Below are positions 1-9,310 of a DNA stretch of 64,000 nt, piece by piece. The position numbers and the translations under genes were made by a program. The notes below the pieces were generated by a model. It saw only the letters and a list, made by a program, of their open reading frames with translations, had not been told where the DNA came from and ran no database searches. Within the stretch, counting starts at the first letter, position 1. Each line of letters begins with the position of its first letter. The stretch comes from Tepidiforma flava (lineage in GTDB: Bacteria; Chloroflexota; Dehalococcoidia; Tepidiformales; Tepidiformaceae): NCBI RefSeq assembly GCF_027594505.1, contig NZ_CP115149.1:1-64000 (forward strand), in the 5' to 3' direction.

Positions 1-348
1 TTTCCTCGCTGTGAAGATTGCCGGGCTCGAGGAGGTCGAAGGCGAGCGCGGCGACGTCGGCGTTCGGTTCGTGGTGCGGGGCGTGGGCGAAGCGCTGAAC
101 GGGCTCTGCCGGGGCACGGATATCGCCGGCGAACTCGGCCCGGCGAGCTTCGGGGTCATCCTCCAGGGGCGGGCGCGACCGCGGCGGCGGCAACGGCAGC
201 CCGGCTGACCCACCACCTGAACCGGCTTGCGTTCCTCCCGCCGTGCTGCAGCGTGCTGGTCGGCGCCGCGACCGGGACCGGCATCCACGGGCGCCGGCTG
301 GCGTGGGCCGCGCTGGAGACGTTCGAAGCGGAGTGCTGCGGCAGCTAA
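1..348 (+). CDS. C-terminal part of a degenerate GGDEF-domain protein (left edge, frameshifted)
   Basis: The gene is open at the left edge. The readable part looks like the second half of a GGDEF domain: a GERGDVGVRF segment, then RGTDIAGELGPASFGVIL, which aligns with the usual R-x-D-x-x-x-R-x-GGDEF-x-x-x-x strand-turn. The signature itself is GPASF, so active-site residues needed for making cyclic di-GMP are missing. One base appears lost in the GGGG run near 165-171. After that shift the frame continues with an alanine-rich helix and the segment LVGAATGTGIHGRRLAW to TAA at 346-348. It may be a non-catalytic sensor or a remnant. Its stop overlaps the stop of the convergent NIPSNAP-like gene. 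Confidence 0.5.
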   Translation, partial: FPRCEDCRARGGRRRARRRRRSVRGAGRGRSAERALPGHGYRRRTRPGELRGHPPGAGATAAAATAARLTHHLNRLAFLPPCCSVLVGAATGTGIHGRRLAWAALETFEAECCGS

Positions 349-938
349 ATCAAGCGGGCCGCGATCGGGAGCGCCCAGCGCGTGAGCGCCGCCCGGCGCT
401 GGAAGTTCTCGCGGGCGGCCGGCGGAGGGGTGCGGGAGCGCTCCCAGGACTGGAGGCTGTCGTACCAGGTGATGAGCAGCATCGTGACGACGCCGGGACC
501 GGCATCGCGGCGGAGGAGGGCCCGCGGCTCGGCGCGGTAGCCGGGGCCGCTTTCGAAGGACTCCCACGCCTCGGCGGAGAGACGGACGAACTCCTCGAAG
601 TCGGCCGGCCTGATGTCGAACGTGCGAAAGACGTAGACGCCGGGCGTGTGCTGCGGGATTGGCTCGACCGGCCGGACGGTGGGCGCGAAGTCGGCCTGAT
701 CGACGACCTCGGCGCGGTCGAAGGCCGGGAGCTGCCATTCCTCACCGGCTCCGGCGGCGACGAGGAAGGCTTCATCGGTGCGAAGGCCGAGGAGTCCGGC
801 GAAGGCGCCCCACGGCACGAGCCCGGCATCGCGGCAGGCGGCAGCCCAGTCCTCGGCCGGGCCGCGGAGGCCCTCGGCGGCCCGGGGACGGTCGAACCGG
901 ACGCGGGCGACGCGGTAGACGGGAGCGTTCAGGCTCAC
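345..938 (-). CDS. NIPSNAP-like family protein
   Basis: The 197-residue product has a C-terminal half that resembles a NIPSNAP/dimeric alpha-beta-barrel domain: VYVFRTFDIRPADFEEF begins a beta-alpha unit and MLLITWYDSLQSWE closes it. No catalytic motif is visible, and the family has no settled reaction. I place the start at GTG 938 because it overlaps the upstream acetyltransferase stop as GTGA, which implies translational coupling. The N-terminal half (residues 1-100) may be a second diverged copy of the same fold. The family call is from recognition of this pattern only, so it is moderate. Confidence 0.55.
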   Translation of the reverse strand: MSLNAPVYRVARVRFDRPRAAEGLRGPAEDWAAACRDAGLVPWGAFAGLLGLRTDEAFLVAAGAGEEWQLPAFDRAEVVDQADFAPTVRPVEPIPQHTPGVYVFRTFDIRPADFEEFVRLSAEAWESFESGPGYRAEPRALLRRDAGPGVVTMLLITWYDSLQSWERSRTPPPAARENFQRRAALTRWALPIAARLI

Positions 939-1434
939 GGCGTCCCGTCCGCTGCGAGCGGGACGGAGAGGTCCGGCCCGCGGAGGTCGAGCACGACGGC
1001 CACCTCCTTGCAGTTGGTGAAGAACGGGCAGCGAACGCACTCGTTCCAGACCTTCTGGGGAATTCCATCACGTTCGCGAGCCGGAAGCCCTGCTTCTGGA
1101 AGAACCCGGGCCGGTAGGTGAGCGCGAAGACGCGTTCGAGCCCGAAGGCGCGGGCGTCTTCGATACAGGCGGCAACGATAGCGGCGCCGACGCCGCGGCC
1201 CTGCGCCGATTCGGCGACGGCGAGGGAGCGCACTTCGGCGAGGTCAGGCCCCATGATGTGGAGCGATCCGCAGCCGACGATTTCGCCGTCGATGCGTGCG
1301 ACCTTGAAATCGCGGATGGCTTCGTAGATTTCGCCGATGGGGCGGTGGAGCATGTCGCCGCGGTCGGCCCAGTAGGTGACGAGGGCGTGGATGGCGGCGG
1401 CATCGGCCAGCCGGGCTGGTTCGACGACGGTCAT
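935..1434 (-). CDS. argA: Short ArgA-type amino-acid N-acetyltransferase (frameshifted)
   Basis: This GNAT protein has about 166 residues once one base is restored near 1062. It likely acetylates glutamate with acetyl-CoA, the first step of arginine synthesis, like the short stand-alone NAGS enzymes of many non-enteric bacteria. Visible marks are TYWADRGDMLHRPIGEIYE near residue 15, the GNAT acetyl-CoA loop VRSLAVAESAQGRGVGAA, ALTYRPGFFQKQGFR, and the family's cysteine-bearing tail VWNECVRCPFFTNCKEVAV. ATG 1434 follows a GGAG at a suitable distance. The stop overlaps the next start as GTGA. Other arginine genes are not nearby, so the substrate rests on family resemblance. Confidence 0.75.
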
Positions 1435-1661
1435 GGGTGGGGCGAGCTCCTGCGGTTCGGGTGTGGAGGGGTTCGGCACGGTCAGGGACGCCGGCGAACG
1501 GGGGCGACGTGCGTGGCGTCGCCCGGGGTCACCTCGAACAGCTGGAGCGGTGGCATGGGAGCAGTGTACGCGAGCGGGGGCGGGAGGGGCGAGCGGCGGT
1601 AGAGCGCGGTGCGGGCGCGCGGTAGGCTGAGGCGGCCGGGGTATCCGGCGGGGTGACTGCG

Positions 1662-2576
1662 ATGCGTGTCGTCGTGATGGGACAGGCAGCCTTCGGCGAG
1701 GCCGTCTTCCGGAGGCTGCGCGAGGACGGGTTCGATGTCGCCGGGGTGAGCGCGCCGGCACCGGCGGGCGGGCGGGAAGACCCGCTCTGGGCGGCGGCAT
1801 CATCGGCCGGGGTGCCGGTGATCGAGACGCGGCGGCTGAAGGAGGCGGAGGGGCAGGAGGCGTGGGCGGCGCTGCGGCCGGACCTCTGTGTGATGGCGTT
1901 CGTGACCGAGATCATCCCGCACGAGGTGCTCGAGCTGCCGCGGCTGGGAAGCATCCAGTACCACCCGAGCCTGCTGCCGCTGCACCGGGGCTCCTCGGCG
2001 ATCAACTGGGCGATCATCTTCAGGCGGACGGAGACGGGGCTGACGATTTTCTGGCCGGACCGCGGCATCGATACAGGGCCGATCCTCCTGCAGCGGAGCT
2101 GCCCGATCGGGCCGGACGACACGGTGGGCTCGGTGTACTTCGAACGGCTGTTCCCGATGGGAGTCGACGCGATGGCGGAGGCGGCTGCGCTCGTGCGGGA
2201 CGGGAAGGCGCCACGCATCGCGCAGGACCATGCGAAGGCGACGTACGAGCCGCCCTGCCGGGATGAGCACGCGGCGATCCGCTGGCACGAGCCGGCGGAC
2301 CGGCTCTATGCGCTCATCCGCGGGTGCAATCCGCAGCCGGGGGCGTGGACGACCTTCGAAGGCCAGCGGCTGCGCATCTTCGACTGCCGGCTGACGGGCG
2401 AGGAGGAGCCGGGGATGCCGGGCCGGGTGCTGCGCGTCGAGGAGGGCAGCTTCGATGTGCGGCTGAACGGCGGTGTGCTGCGGGTCCTCCGGGTACAGCC
2501 GGAGGGCGGGAAGAAGGTCGGCGCCGGGGAATGGGCGCGGGAAGCCGGGGTGGCGGCGGGTTACCGCTTCCGCTGA
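1662..2576 (+). CDS. Formyltransferase-fold protein (Fmt / 10-formyl-THF hydrolase-like)
   Basis: The 304-residue product has the N-terminal formyl transferase domain (MRVVVMGQAAFGEAVFRRL, then the catalytic region YHPSLLPLHRGSSAINWAI and WPDRGIDTGPILLQ) and a C-terminal Fmt-like barrel (YALIRGCNPQPGAW). The HPSLLPLHRG segment carries the conserved histidine. The local sequence is closer to the hydrolase domain of 10-formyltetrahydrofolate dehydrogenase than to standard Fmt, so the product could be formate plus THF rather than formyl-Met-tRNA. I chose ATG 1662; an in-frame GTG lies at 1653. The gene reads through without a break. It converges on the S9 peptidase gene with a gap of only 9 bases. 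Confidence 0.75.
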   Translation: MRVVVMGQAAFGEAVFRRLREDGFDVAGVSAPAPAGGREDPLWAAASSAGVPVIETRRLKEAEGQEAWAALRPDLCVMAFVTEIIPHEVLELPRLGSIQYHPSLLPLHRGSSAINWAIIFRRTETGLTIFWPDRGIDTGPILLQRSCPIGPDDTVGSVYFERLFPMGVDAMAEAAALVRDGKAPRIAQDHAKATYEPPCRDEHAAIRWHEPADRLYALIRGCNPQPGAWTTFEGQRLRIFDCRLTGEEEPGMPGRVLRVEEGSFDVRLNGGVLRVLRVQPEGGKKVGAGEWAREAGVAAGYRFR

Positions 2577-2585
2577 GCCCCGCGC

Positions 2586-4709
2586 TCAGAGGTTGTCGAG
2601 CAGGAAGCGGATGACGCGCTCCTCCTGGTATTCGAGGCCGCGCTGGTCGCGCGGCATGTGGCGCTCCTCGGGAAAGATGAGGAGGTCGTACGGCTTGCCG
2701 GCTTCGGTGAGCGCGACGATGAAGCGGGCGGTATGGCGGAAGTGCACGTTCTCGTCGGTCATGCCGTGGACGAGGAGCAGGCGGCCTTCGAGCCGGTGCG
2801 CATGGGCCGGGCCGAGGCTTCGCGGTAGCCCTCGGGGTTGTCGGCGGGCGTGCCCATGTACCGCTCCGTGTAGCCGGTGTCGTAGCCGTCCCAGTCCGTG
2901 ACCGGGGCGCCGGCCACGCCGGCGCGGAACACCTCGGGAGCCTTCAGCAGGCACATGAGGGTCATGTAGCCGCCGTAGCTCCAGCCGTAGATGCCGACGC
3001 GGGAGGTATCGAGGCCGGGGAGGCCGGAGAGGTAGCGGACGCCCGCGACCTGGTCATCGACTTCGACGGTGCCCATGCGGCGGGCGATGTGGGCTTCGAA
3101 GGCGAGACCCCGGCCGCTGCTGCCCCGGTTGTCGAGCTTGAAGACGGCGATGCCCTGCTGCGCGAGGTACTGGGCGCGCAGGTCGACCGTGAGGGTCCAG
3201 TCATCGACGACGCGCTGGACGTGGGGGCCGCCGTAGACGGAGATGACGACCGGCGCGGGGCGGTCTGACGGGGCCGGCCGGTAGAGCGCGCCGTAGAGCA
3301 CGGTGCCGTCGGGAGCGGTGACTTGGTGGAATTCGGGCACGACGAGGCCGAGCGATTCGGCGTCGACCGGCTCCGCGTCGTGGACGGGGATGACGCGGCT
3401 CCCGGCAAGCTCCCGGGCAACCACGCGGGGCGGCTGCCCGCGGGAGCTCCAGCTGTCGAGCAGCCAGGCGGCGCCGGGGCCGAGAACCCCGGCGTGCCAG
3501 CCGGGTTCCGGGGTGAGGCGCTCGGGTTCGCCACCCGCGAGCGGGACGCGGTAGAGATGGCGCTCGAGCGGCGACTCGCGGGTGGCCGCGAAGTAGACCA
3601 GCCCGCGCGCCTCATCGACGCCGAGGACCGACGTGACCATCCAGCCGCCGGAGGTGAGCTGCCGCTCGAGGATGCCGTCCGGCGAGAGCAGGTAGAGGTG
3701 GCGGTAGCCGGAGCGCTCGCTGGACCAGAGGATGCGGCCGTCGCGGAGGAAGACGGTGTCGCCAGCGAGGTTGATCCACGGGTCCTGGCGCTCTTCGAGG
3801 AGGACGCGCCCGGGCCTCCCGGGTTCGAACAGGACGAGGCGGAGCGTGCGCTGGTCGCGGGAGAGCACCTGGACGGCGAGCGCGCCATCCGGCCGCCAGC
3901 CGACGCGGGCGATGTAGATGTCGCGCTCGGGGCCGAGGTCGAGCCACTCGATGCGGCCGCCGTCGAGGTGGGCGATGCCGAGGTCAAGGATGGCGTTCGG
4001 CTGGCCGGCGAACGGGTAGCGGTGGCGCTCCACGTCGATGCCGGCTTTGCCCTGGTGGACGATGGGGTACTCGGGGATGTGGCGCGAGTCGGCGCGGATG
4101 AAGGCGATGCGGGTGCCGTCGGGGCTCCACCAGAAGCCGCGGTCGCGGTCGAGCTCCTCCTGGGCGATGAACTCTGCGAGGCCGTTCGTGAGGCCGTCCT
4201 CGGCGTCGTGCGTGAGGCGGAGGGGTGCGCCGCCGGCCGCAGGGAGGACGCAGAGGTCCCCATCGCGGACGAAGGCGATCCGGTCGCCCGCCGGCGAGAG
4301 GTGAGGGTCGATAGCGCCCTCCGACCCGGGCACGGGTTCGAGGCCGCTGTCGCCGACCCGGAGCCACAGCCGTCCGCCGCCCGGGACCAGGAGCGTCGGG
4401 ACCGGCGCGCTCGGCGAATTCGTAGCTGGTGACGCCGAGCTCGCGGAGGCGGGCGCGCTCGCGGCGGAGCTCCTCCTCCCGCGAGAGCTGCTGTTCGGAG
4501 GTCGTCGCGGGCGGGGGACCGGCGATGACGCGGCGTTCGCCCGTTTCGAGGTCGAGCTGCCAGAGGCTGCGGACGAGGTTGCCCTCGGCCGAGTGGAGGT
4601 AGGTGACCGCGCGGCAGTCCGGGGTGAAGCCAAGGCCGCCGGGGACGTTCATCCCGGGGCGGGGGAAGCGGGCGAGGTCGGCGATGGACAGGCGGCGCGG
4701 CGAGGTCAC
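2586..4709 (-). CDS. S9 family prolyl oligopeptidase / dipeptidyl-peptidase IV-like (two frameshifts)
   Basis: About 708 residues after repair. The N-terminal two-thirds is a WD40-like propeller (repeats such as [16 protein letters not shown] and [18 protein letters not shown]). The C-terminal alpha/beta-hydrolase domain has the nucleophile motif GWSYGGYMT, the acid in [11 protein letters not shown] and the histidine in EERHMPRDQ. It should release dipeptides after proline from peptides. No clear signal peptide is seen, so it is probably cytoplasmic. Two bases seem lost at a CGCGC repeat near 4412 and one base near 2815. GTG 4709 overlaps the stop of the upstream Xaa-Pro peptidase as GTGA, so the two peptidases form one proline-peptide operon. 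Confidence 0.88.
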
Positions 4710-6090
4710 CTGGCGAAGGCCTCGCTGCGCAGGGCTTCGATGGACGCGATGTCGGACGGCAGGGCTGCGGTGAGCACCTCGGGGCTCCTTCGGTCACGAG
4801 GATGTCGTCTTCGATGCGGATGCCGCCGAACCCGCGAAGGGTGTCGACCCGCTCCCAGTTGACGGCCTCGCGGTACTGCTCGCGGCGGGCGGGGTCGTCG
4901 AGGATGGCGGGGATGACATAGATGCCGGGTTCGATGGTGACGACGTAGCCGGGCTGGAGGGGAAGGTCGGCGCGGAGCCACTTCAGGCCGAAGCGGTCGC
5001 TGGGCGTGCGGCCCTGGAGGCAGCCGCCGGCGTCGTGGGTGGCGAGCCCGAGCAGGTGGCCGAGGCCGTGCGGGAAGAAGAGGGCGTGGGCATCGGACTC
5101 GACGAGGTCGGCCGGGTCGCCGCGGAGGATGCCGAGGTCGACGAGGCCGGCGGCGATGCGTTCGCAGGAGCGCAGGTGGAGGTCGCGGTATTCGACACCG
5201 GGGCGGGCTTCCTCGATGGCGGCGCGCTGGACGGCGTGGACGAGCTGGTAGAGGTCGCGCTGGATGCCTTCGAACCGGGGCCCGGCCGGGAAGGTGCGGG
5301 TGACGTCGCTGGCGTAGCCATCGACTTCCGCGCCGGCGTCGATGAGGACGAGGTCGCCGCTTCGGAGCTCCCTGCGGGTCGGGGAGAAGTGGAGGATGGC
5401 GCCGTTGGGACCGGAGCCGACGATGGACCCGTAGGCGGTGCGGTCGGCGCCGCAGCGGAAGAACTCGGCCTCGAGTTCGACCTCGAGGGCGCGCTCGGTG
5501 ATGCCGGGCCGCGCGATGCGGAGCGCGAGGAGGTGGCCGGCCCGGCTGGCGTCAGCCGCCCGGCGCATCGCGTCGAGTTCGGCGGGGTCCTTCGCGCGGC
5601 GGGCTTCGCTGACCTGCCAGGAGAGGCGGGCGGCGAGGTCGTCATCGAGCGCGGCTTCGAAGCGGTCGAGTGGGGGCAGGCGGTAGCCGGCGGGGCGTTC
5701 GGCCAGGTCGCGGTTGCCGAGGAGGGCGAGCGGCTCGCCGCGGCGGGCTTCGAGCCAGGCGGCGAGGCGCTCGACGGGCTGGACCGGCAGCCCCGCCGCC
5801 GCTTCGAGCCGGTCGACCTCCGGGCCGTCGCCGGTCCAGATGCGGTCCTCGAACGCCGGCAGGGCGACGAAGAGCTGCCAGCCTTCGGCGGGGTCGAAGG
5901 CGAGGACGCTCGCGGGTTCGGCGATGCCGGCGAGATAGCGGAATTCCGGGTGGGCGTGGAACTCGTGGAACTGGTCGGTGCCGGCGATCGGCAACGGGAG
6001 GCCGCTGGCGACGAGGACGGCCCCGCGGTCGAGCGCCCACGCGCGAGCGATGCGGCTGCGGCGGGCGCCGGCGGCGGAAGCGGTGTCCAT
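4706..6090 (-). CDS. pepP: Xaa-Pro aminopeptidase, M24B family (frameshifted)
   Basis: About 461 residues with one missing base near 4783. An N-terminal creatinase-type domain (PIAGTDQFHEFHAHPEF) precedes the pita-bread catalytic domain. Metal ligands are visible: the Asp pair in LIDAGAEVDGYASDVTRTF, the His in FFPHGLGHLLGL, the Glu in VVTIEPGIYV and the last Glu in GGIRIEDDILVT. It removes N-terminal residues that precede proline, using Mn2+ or similar. A -10-like TACACT sits on the minus strand at 6098-6103, seven bases from ATG 6090, so the mRNA may be leaderless. It is coupled to the S9 peptidase gene downstream. Confidence 0.9.
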
Positions 6091-6112
6091 GCGGTGGAGT
6101 GTACCGGAGGGG

Positions 6113-7077
6113 TCAGGGGTACCGCTGGGCGGCGGCTTTGACGAGGCTGGCGACGCGCTCGCGGAGCTCGTCCGGGGCGACGACGACAGCTTCCGGGCCC
6201 CAGCTGAGCACCCACGGGGTGATTTCCAGCAGGCTGGGGAGCGAGACTTTCAGGCGGACGCCGCCCTCGGGCAGCATTTCGAGCTCCTGCGAGACGTGCC
6301 AGTAGCTCTCGCGGATGCGGTCGGCGACGGACGGGGAGAAATCGATCACGACGTCGTAGCGGGATTCGCCGATCACGACGCCGCCCCAGCTGTTGCGGAG
6401 CGTCTCCGCGAGGCGGTCGAGGTCGACCGGTTCGAATTCGCGGGCGGTTTGTTCGACCGCGCGGATGCGGTCGACCTTGAAGACGCGGACTTCGCCGTGG
6501 GCGTGGGAGTAGCCGATGAGGTAGGTGCCGCTTTCGGTGTGGTCGAGGATGTAGGGGTCGACCTCGTAGCGGCGGGGCCGCTGGCGTGAGCGGAGCGGTA
6601 CTCGATGATGATCGAGCGGTTCGTCGCCCATGCCTCGGTGATGCGGGCGAGCACTTCGGTAGCTTCGCGGTTGAAGGGGAGCTGGCGGTATTCGCGGACG
6701 GTGCGCTGCATGTGCTCAGCCATGCCCTTGGGGAGGGCTTCGGCGACTTTTTCGAGGGCGGTGAGCGCGTCGGGGTCGTGCTCGTCGGCGGACCGGAGCA
6801 TGAGGCGCATGGCGAAGTAGAGGGCGCGGCCTTCCTGCAGCGTGAGGCGGACGGGGCCGAAGAGGGGCTTGGCGCCATCCACGATGCGCCAGCGGCGGTT
6901 TTCGCTGACGAGCGGCACGTTGAGCTCGCTCTCGATCGCGAAGAGGTCGCGCTGGATGGTGCGCTGGGAGTAACCGGTCTCGCGGGCGAGCTCGAGCGTG
7001 GTGACGCCGTTGGGCCGCCGGACGAGGATGTCGCGGATGCGGATGAGGCGGGTCGAGCGGCGGGTCTGTTCGGTCAT
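6113..7077 (-). CDS. WYL-domain transcriptional regulator (frameshifted)
   Basis: About 321 residues. The N-terminal helix-turn-helix ([20 protein letters not shown], then [13 protein letters not shown]) is followed by a WYL ligand-sensing domain ([16 protein letters not shown] and [12 protein letters not shown]) and a C-terminal extension ending in [13 protein letters not shown]. One base appears lost near 6590. A strong ribosome site, AGGAGGTGAG, precedes ATG 7077. WYL regulators often sense nucleic-acid or nucleotide ligands and many control DNA-damage or defence genes; the target here is unknown. The intergenic DNA just upstream carries TGTCGC repeats that are a natural autoregulatory operator. 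Confidence 0.85.
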
Positions 7078-7119
7078 CTGCGCTCACCTCCTGTCGTTGG
7101 GCTGCGAAGCCGCACGATA

Positions 7120-7148
7120 TGTCGCGATGGCGACAACTTGTGTCGCGA
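7120..7148. promoter_or_regulatory. Candidate operator: TGTCGC inverted repeat plus direct copy
   Basis: A perfect inverted repeat TGTCGC-GATG-GCGACA lies at 7120-7135. The octamer TGTCGCGA recurs at 7120-7127 and 7141-7148, 21 bases apart, which is two helical turns. The region lies between the divergent WYL regulator and DUF3090 genes, so binding could control both. The link to the WYL protein is inferred from position. Confidence 0.5.
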
Positions 7149-7256
7149 ACATCCTGCGTTCCGCGGACTTTTGTGAATTTTCTGCGCTGCCGGGAAGACG
7201 GGTAAAGGACGAACGGCGCGCGACGGGAGGGACGTGCTGCCCTAGGATCGCAGGAG

Positions 7257-7772
7257 ATGGCGCGCACGCACGACCTCGGGCGGCTGTTCCACATTTCGGC
7301 GGAGGCGATTGGCGAGCCGGGCCGGCGGCGCTTCCGGCTTCGGGCGGTGAACGCGGCCGGGTTCGCCGTGTCGATGTGGCTCGAGAAGGAGCAGCTGAGC
7401 GCGCTCGGCGACGCCATCGAAACGGTGCTGGCAGACGAAGGCTACGAGTACGTGCCGCTGCCGCCGGACGACGCGCCCGCGCGGCTCGAGGACATCGAGT
7501 CGTTCGACGTGGACATCCGGCTGGCGCAGCTGAGCATGGGCGTGAACGCGGAGGAGCGGCACATCGTACTCATCGCGGCGGACGGACCGGCGGATGCAGA
7601 CGACACGACCGGCCTGACGATGGAGTTCGACTACCGGCGCGGCTACGAGCTGCGGCAGCAAATCGCGGCGGTGATTGCGGCGGGGCGGCCGCTCTGCCCG
7701 CTGTGCACGGCGCCGATGGACCCGGGCGGGCACATGTGCGTCCGCCGGAACGGCCATCACCGCGAGGCGTAA
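7257..7772 (+). CDS. DUF3090 family protein
   Basis: The 171-residue product starts [20 protein letters not shown], a pattern I recognise from DUF3090, a family shared by Actinobacteria and Chloroflexota with no established reaction. It ends in a zinc-ribbon-like [15 protein letters not shown] that could bind a metal. The gene is intact. ATG 7257 has a TAGGAT -10-like hexamer at 7243-7248, eight bases upstream, consistent with leaderless transcription. It is divergent from the WYL regulator and followed after 45 bases by glpK, which has its own -10 element. No function should be assigned from context alone. Confidence 0.75.
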   Translation: MARTHDLGRLFHISAEAIGEPGRRRFRLRAVNAAGFAVSMWLEKEQLSALGDAIETVLADEGYEYVPLPPDDAPARLEDIESFDVDIRLAQLSMGVNAEERHIVLIAADGPADADDTTGLTMEFDYRRGYELRQQIAAVIAAGRPLCPLCTAPMDPGGHMCVRRNGHHREA

Positions 7773-7804
7773 GCCGGGGACCGCGCCGCTACGGCAGGGG
7801 TTCG

Positions 7805-7810
7805 TATACT
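7805..7810 (+). promoter_or_regulatory. -10 element of glpK (leaderless promoter)
   Basis: TATACT lies seven bases before ATG 7818, so transcription should begin at or next to the start codon. No Shine-Dalgarno sequence fits between them. No convincing -35 is visible. Confidence 0.5.
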
Positions 7811-7817
7811 CCCGCAC

Positions 7818-9310
7818 ATGACGCCCCGTACATCCTCGCCATCGACCAGGGAACGACCAGCTCGCGCGCTCGTCGTCGACGCCGGCGGCACCATCGTGGG
7901 GACCGGGCAGCAGCCCCTGACGCAGCACTACCCGCAGCCCGGCTGGGTGGAGCACGACCCGGAGGAGATCTGGACGACGACGCTGGACGCGATCGGCGTC
8001 GCGCTGGCGCAGGCGGGGCTCGCGCTGCGGGACATCGCGTGCATCGGGCTGACGAACCAGCGGGAGACGGCCGTCGCGTGGGAACGCGCGAGCGGCGCGC
8101 CGGTGCACCGCGCGATCGTCTGGCAGGACCGGCGGACGGCCGGCATTTGCGAAGACCTCCGCTCGGCCGGGGCCGAGGACGAGGTGCGGCAGGCGACGGG
8201 GCTGAAGCTCGACCCGTACTTCACGGCGACGAAGCTGACGTGGCTCTTCCGCCACGACCCGGCGCTCCACCGCCGCGCGATGCAGGGAGAGATTTGCGTC
8301 GGCACGGTCGACGCGTGGCTGACGTGGAAGCTGACCGGCGGGGCTGTCTTCGCGACGGACTTCACGAACGCGTCGCGCACCCTCCTGTTCAACGTCAAAC
8401 GGGGGCGGTGGGACGACCGCCTGCTCGATCTGTTCGAGGTGCCGCGGGCGGCCCTGCCGGTCGCGGTGCCGTCGCGTTCGAAGTACGGCTTCACGAGCGA
8501 GCAGGTGTTCGGCTGCCGGGTGCCCATCACCGGGGTGGCCGGCGACCAGCAGGCGGCGCTGTTCGGGCAGGCGGGCTTCGCGCCGGGGGTAGCGAAGAAC
8601 ACCTACGGCACGGGCTGTTTCCTGCTCTCGAACGCCGGGCGGCGGGCCAGCGTGCCGGACTCGGGCCTGCTGCTGAGCCTCGGGGCGGGGACCGGGCTCC
8701 AGGGCCGGAGTTCGTGGTCGAGGGTTCGGTCTTCGTCGCGGGGGCACTGGTGCAGTGGCTGCGAGACGAACTCGGGCTGATTCGCGAGTCGGCGGAGGTC
8801 GAAGCGCTTGCGGCGAGCGTGCCCGACGCCGGCGGGGTAACCATCGTGCCGGCGTTCACCGGGCTCGGGGCGCCGGACTGGGACCCGCACGCGCGCGGCG
8901 CCATCCTCGGCCTCACGCGCGGAGTGACGAAGGCGCACCTCGCACGGGCCGCGCTGGAAGCGATCGCGCTTTCGAGCGCGGAGCTCATCGAGGTGATGAA
9001 CGCCTCGCTGCCGGAGCCGATCCGTGAGCTGCGCGTGGACGGCGGCGCGGCGGTGAACGACCTGCTGATGCAGCTCCAGGCGGACTTCGCCGGCATCCCG
9101 GTGCTTCGGCCGCAGTCGACGGAGACGACCGCGCTCGGCGCGGCGTTCCTCGCAGGGCTCGAGGCCGGGACCTGGGCGAGCACGGACGAGGTCGCTGAGC
9201 TGTGGCGGCCGGAGCGGGTGTTCGAGCCGCGCCTCGGGAGCGCGGAGCGGCACCGGCGGCTGCGGGACTGGCGGCGCGCGGTGGAGCGAACGCTGGGGTG
9301 GGCCGGTTGA
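7818..9310 (+). CDS. glpK: Glycerol kinase (three frameshifts)
   Basis: FGGY-family kinase that phosphorylates glycerol to glycerol 3-phosphate with ATP. About 498 residues after restoring one base near 7825, two near 7870 (a GCGCGC repeat) and one near 8703. Family marks are [13 protein letters not shown] at the N-terminus, the segment [23 protein letters not shown], the C-terminal [18 protein letters not shown] and the nucleotide-binding [19 protein letters not shown]. The gene heads an operon with glpD and a sirtuin gene. Its stop TGA overlaps the TTG start of glpD. An identifiable glycerol facilitator gene is not in this stretch. Confidence 0.93.

Noticed and set aside
243-1121. Long open frames on the plus strand opposite the NIPSNAP and ArgA genes
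   Set aside because: They are Arg/Ala/Gly-rich antisense shadows typical of GC-rich DNA, without family motifs.
2573-2589. Terminator between the formyltransferase and S9 peptidase genes
   Set aside because: CTGAGC/GCTCAG gives only a 6-bp stem over the stop codons with no T-run, too weak to call.
3323-4432. Long plus-strand frame antisense to the S9 peptidase gene
   Set aside because: Composition is that of an antisense shadow, and the opposite strand has clear peptidase motifs.
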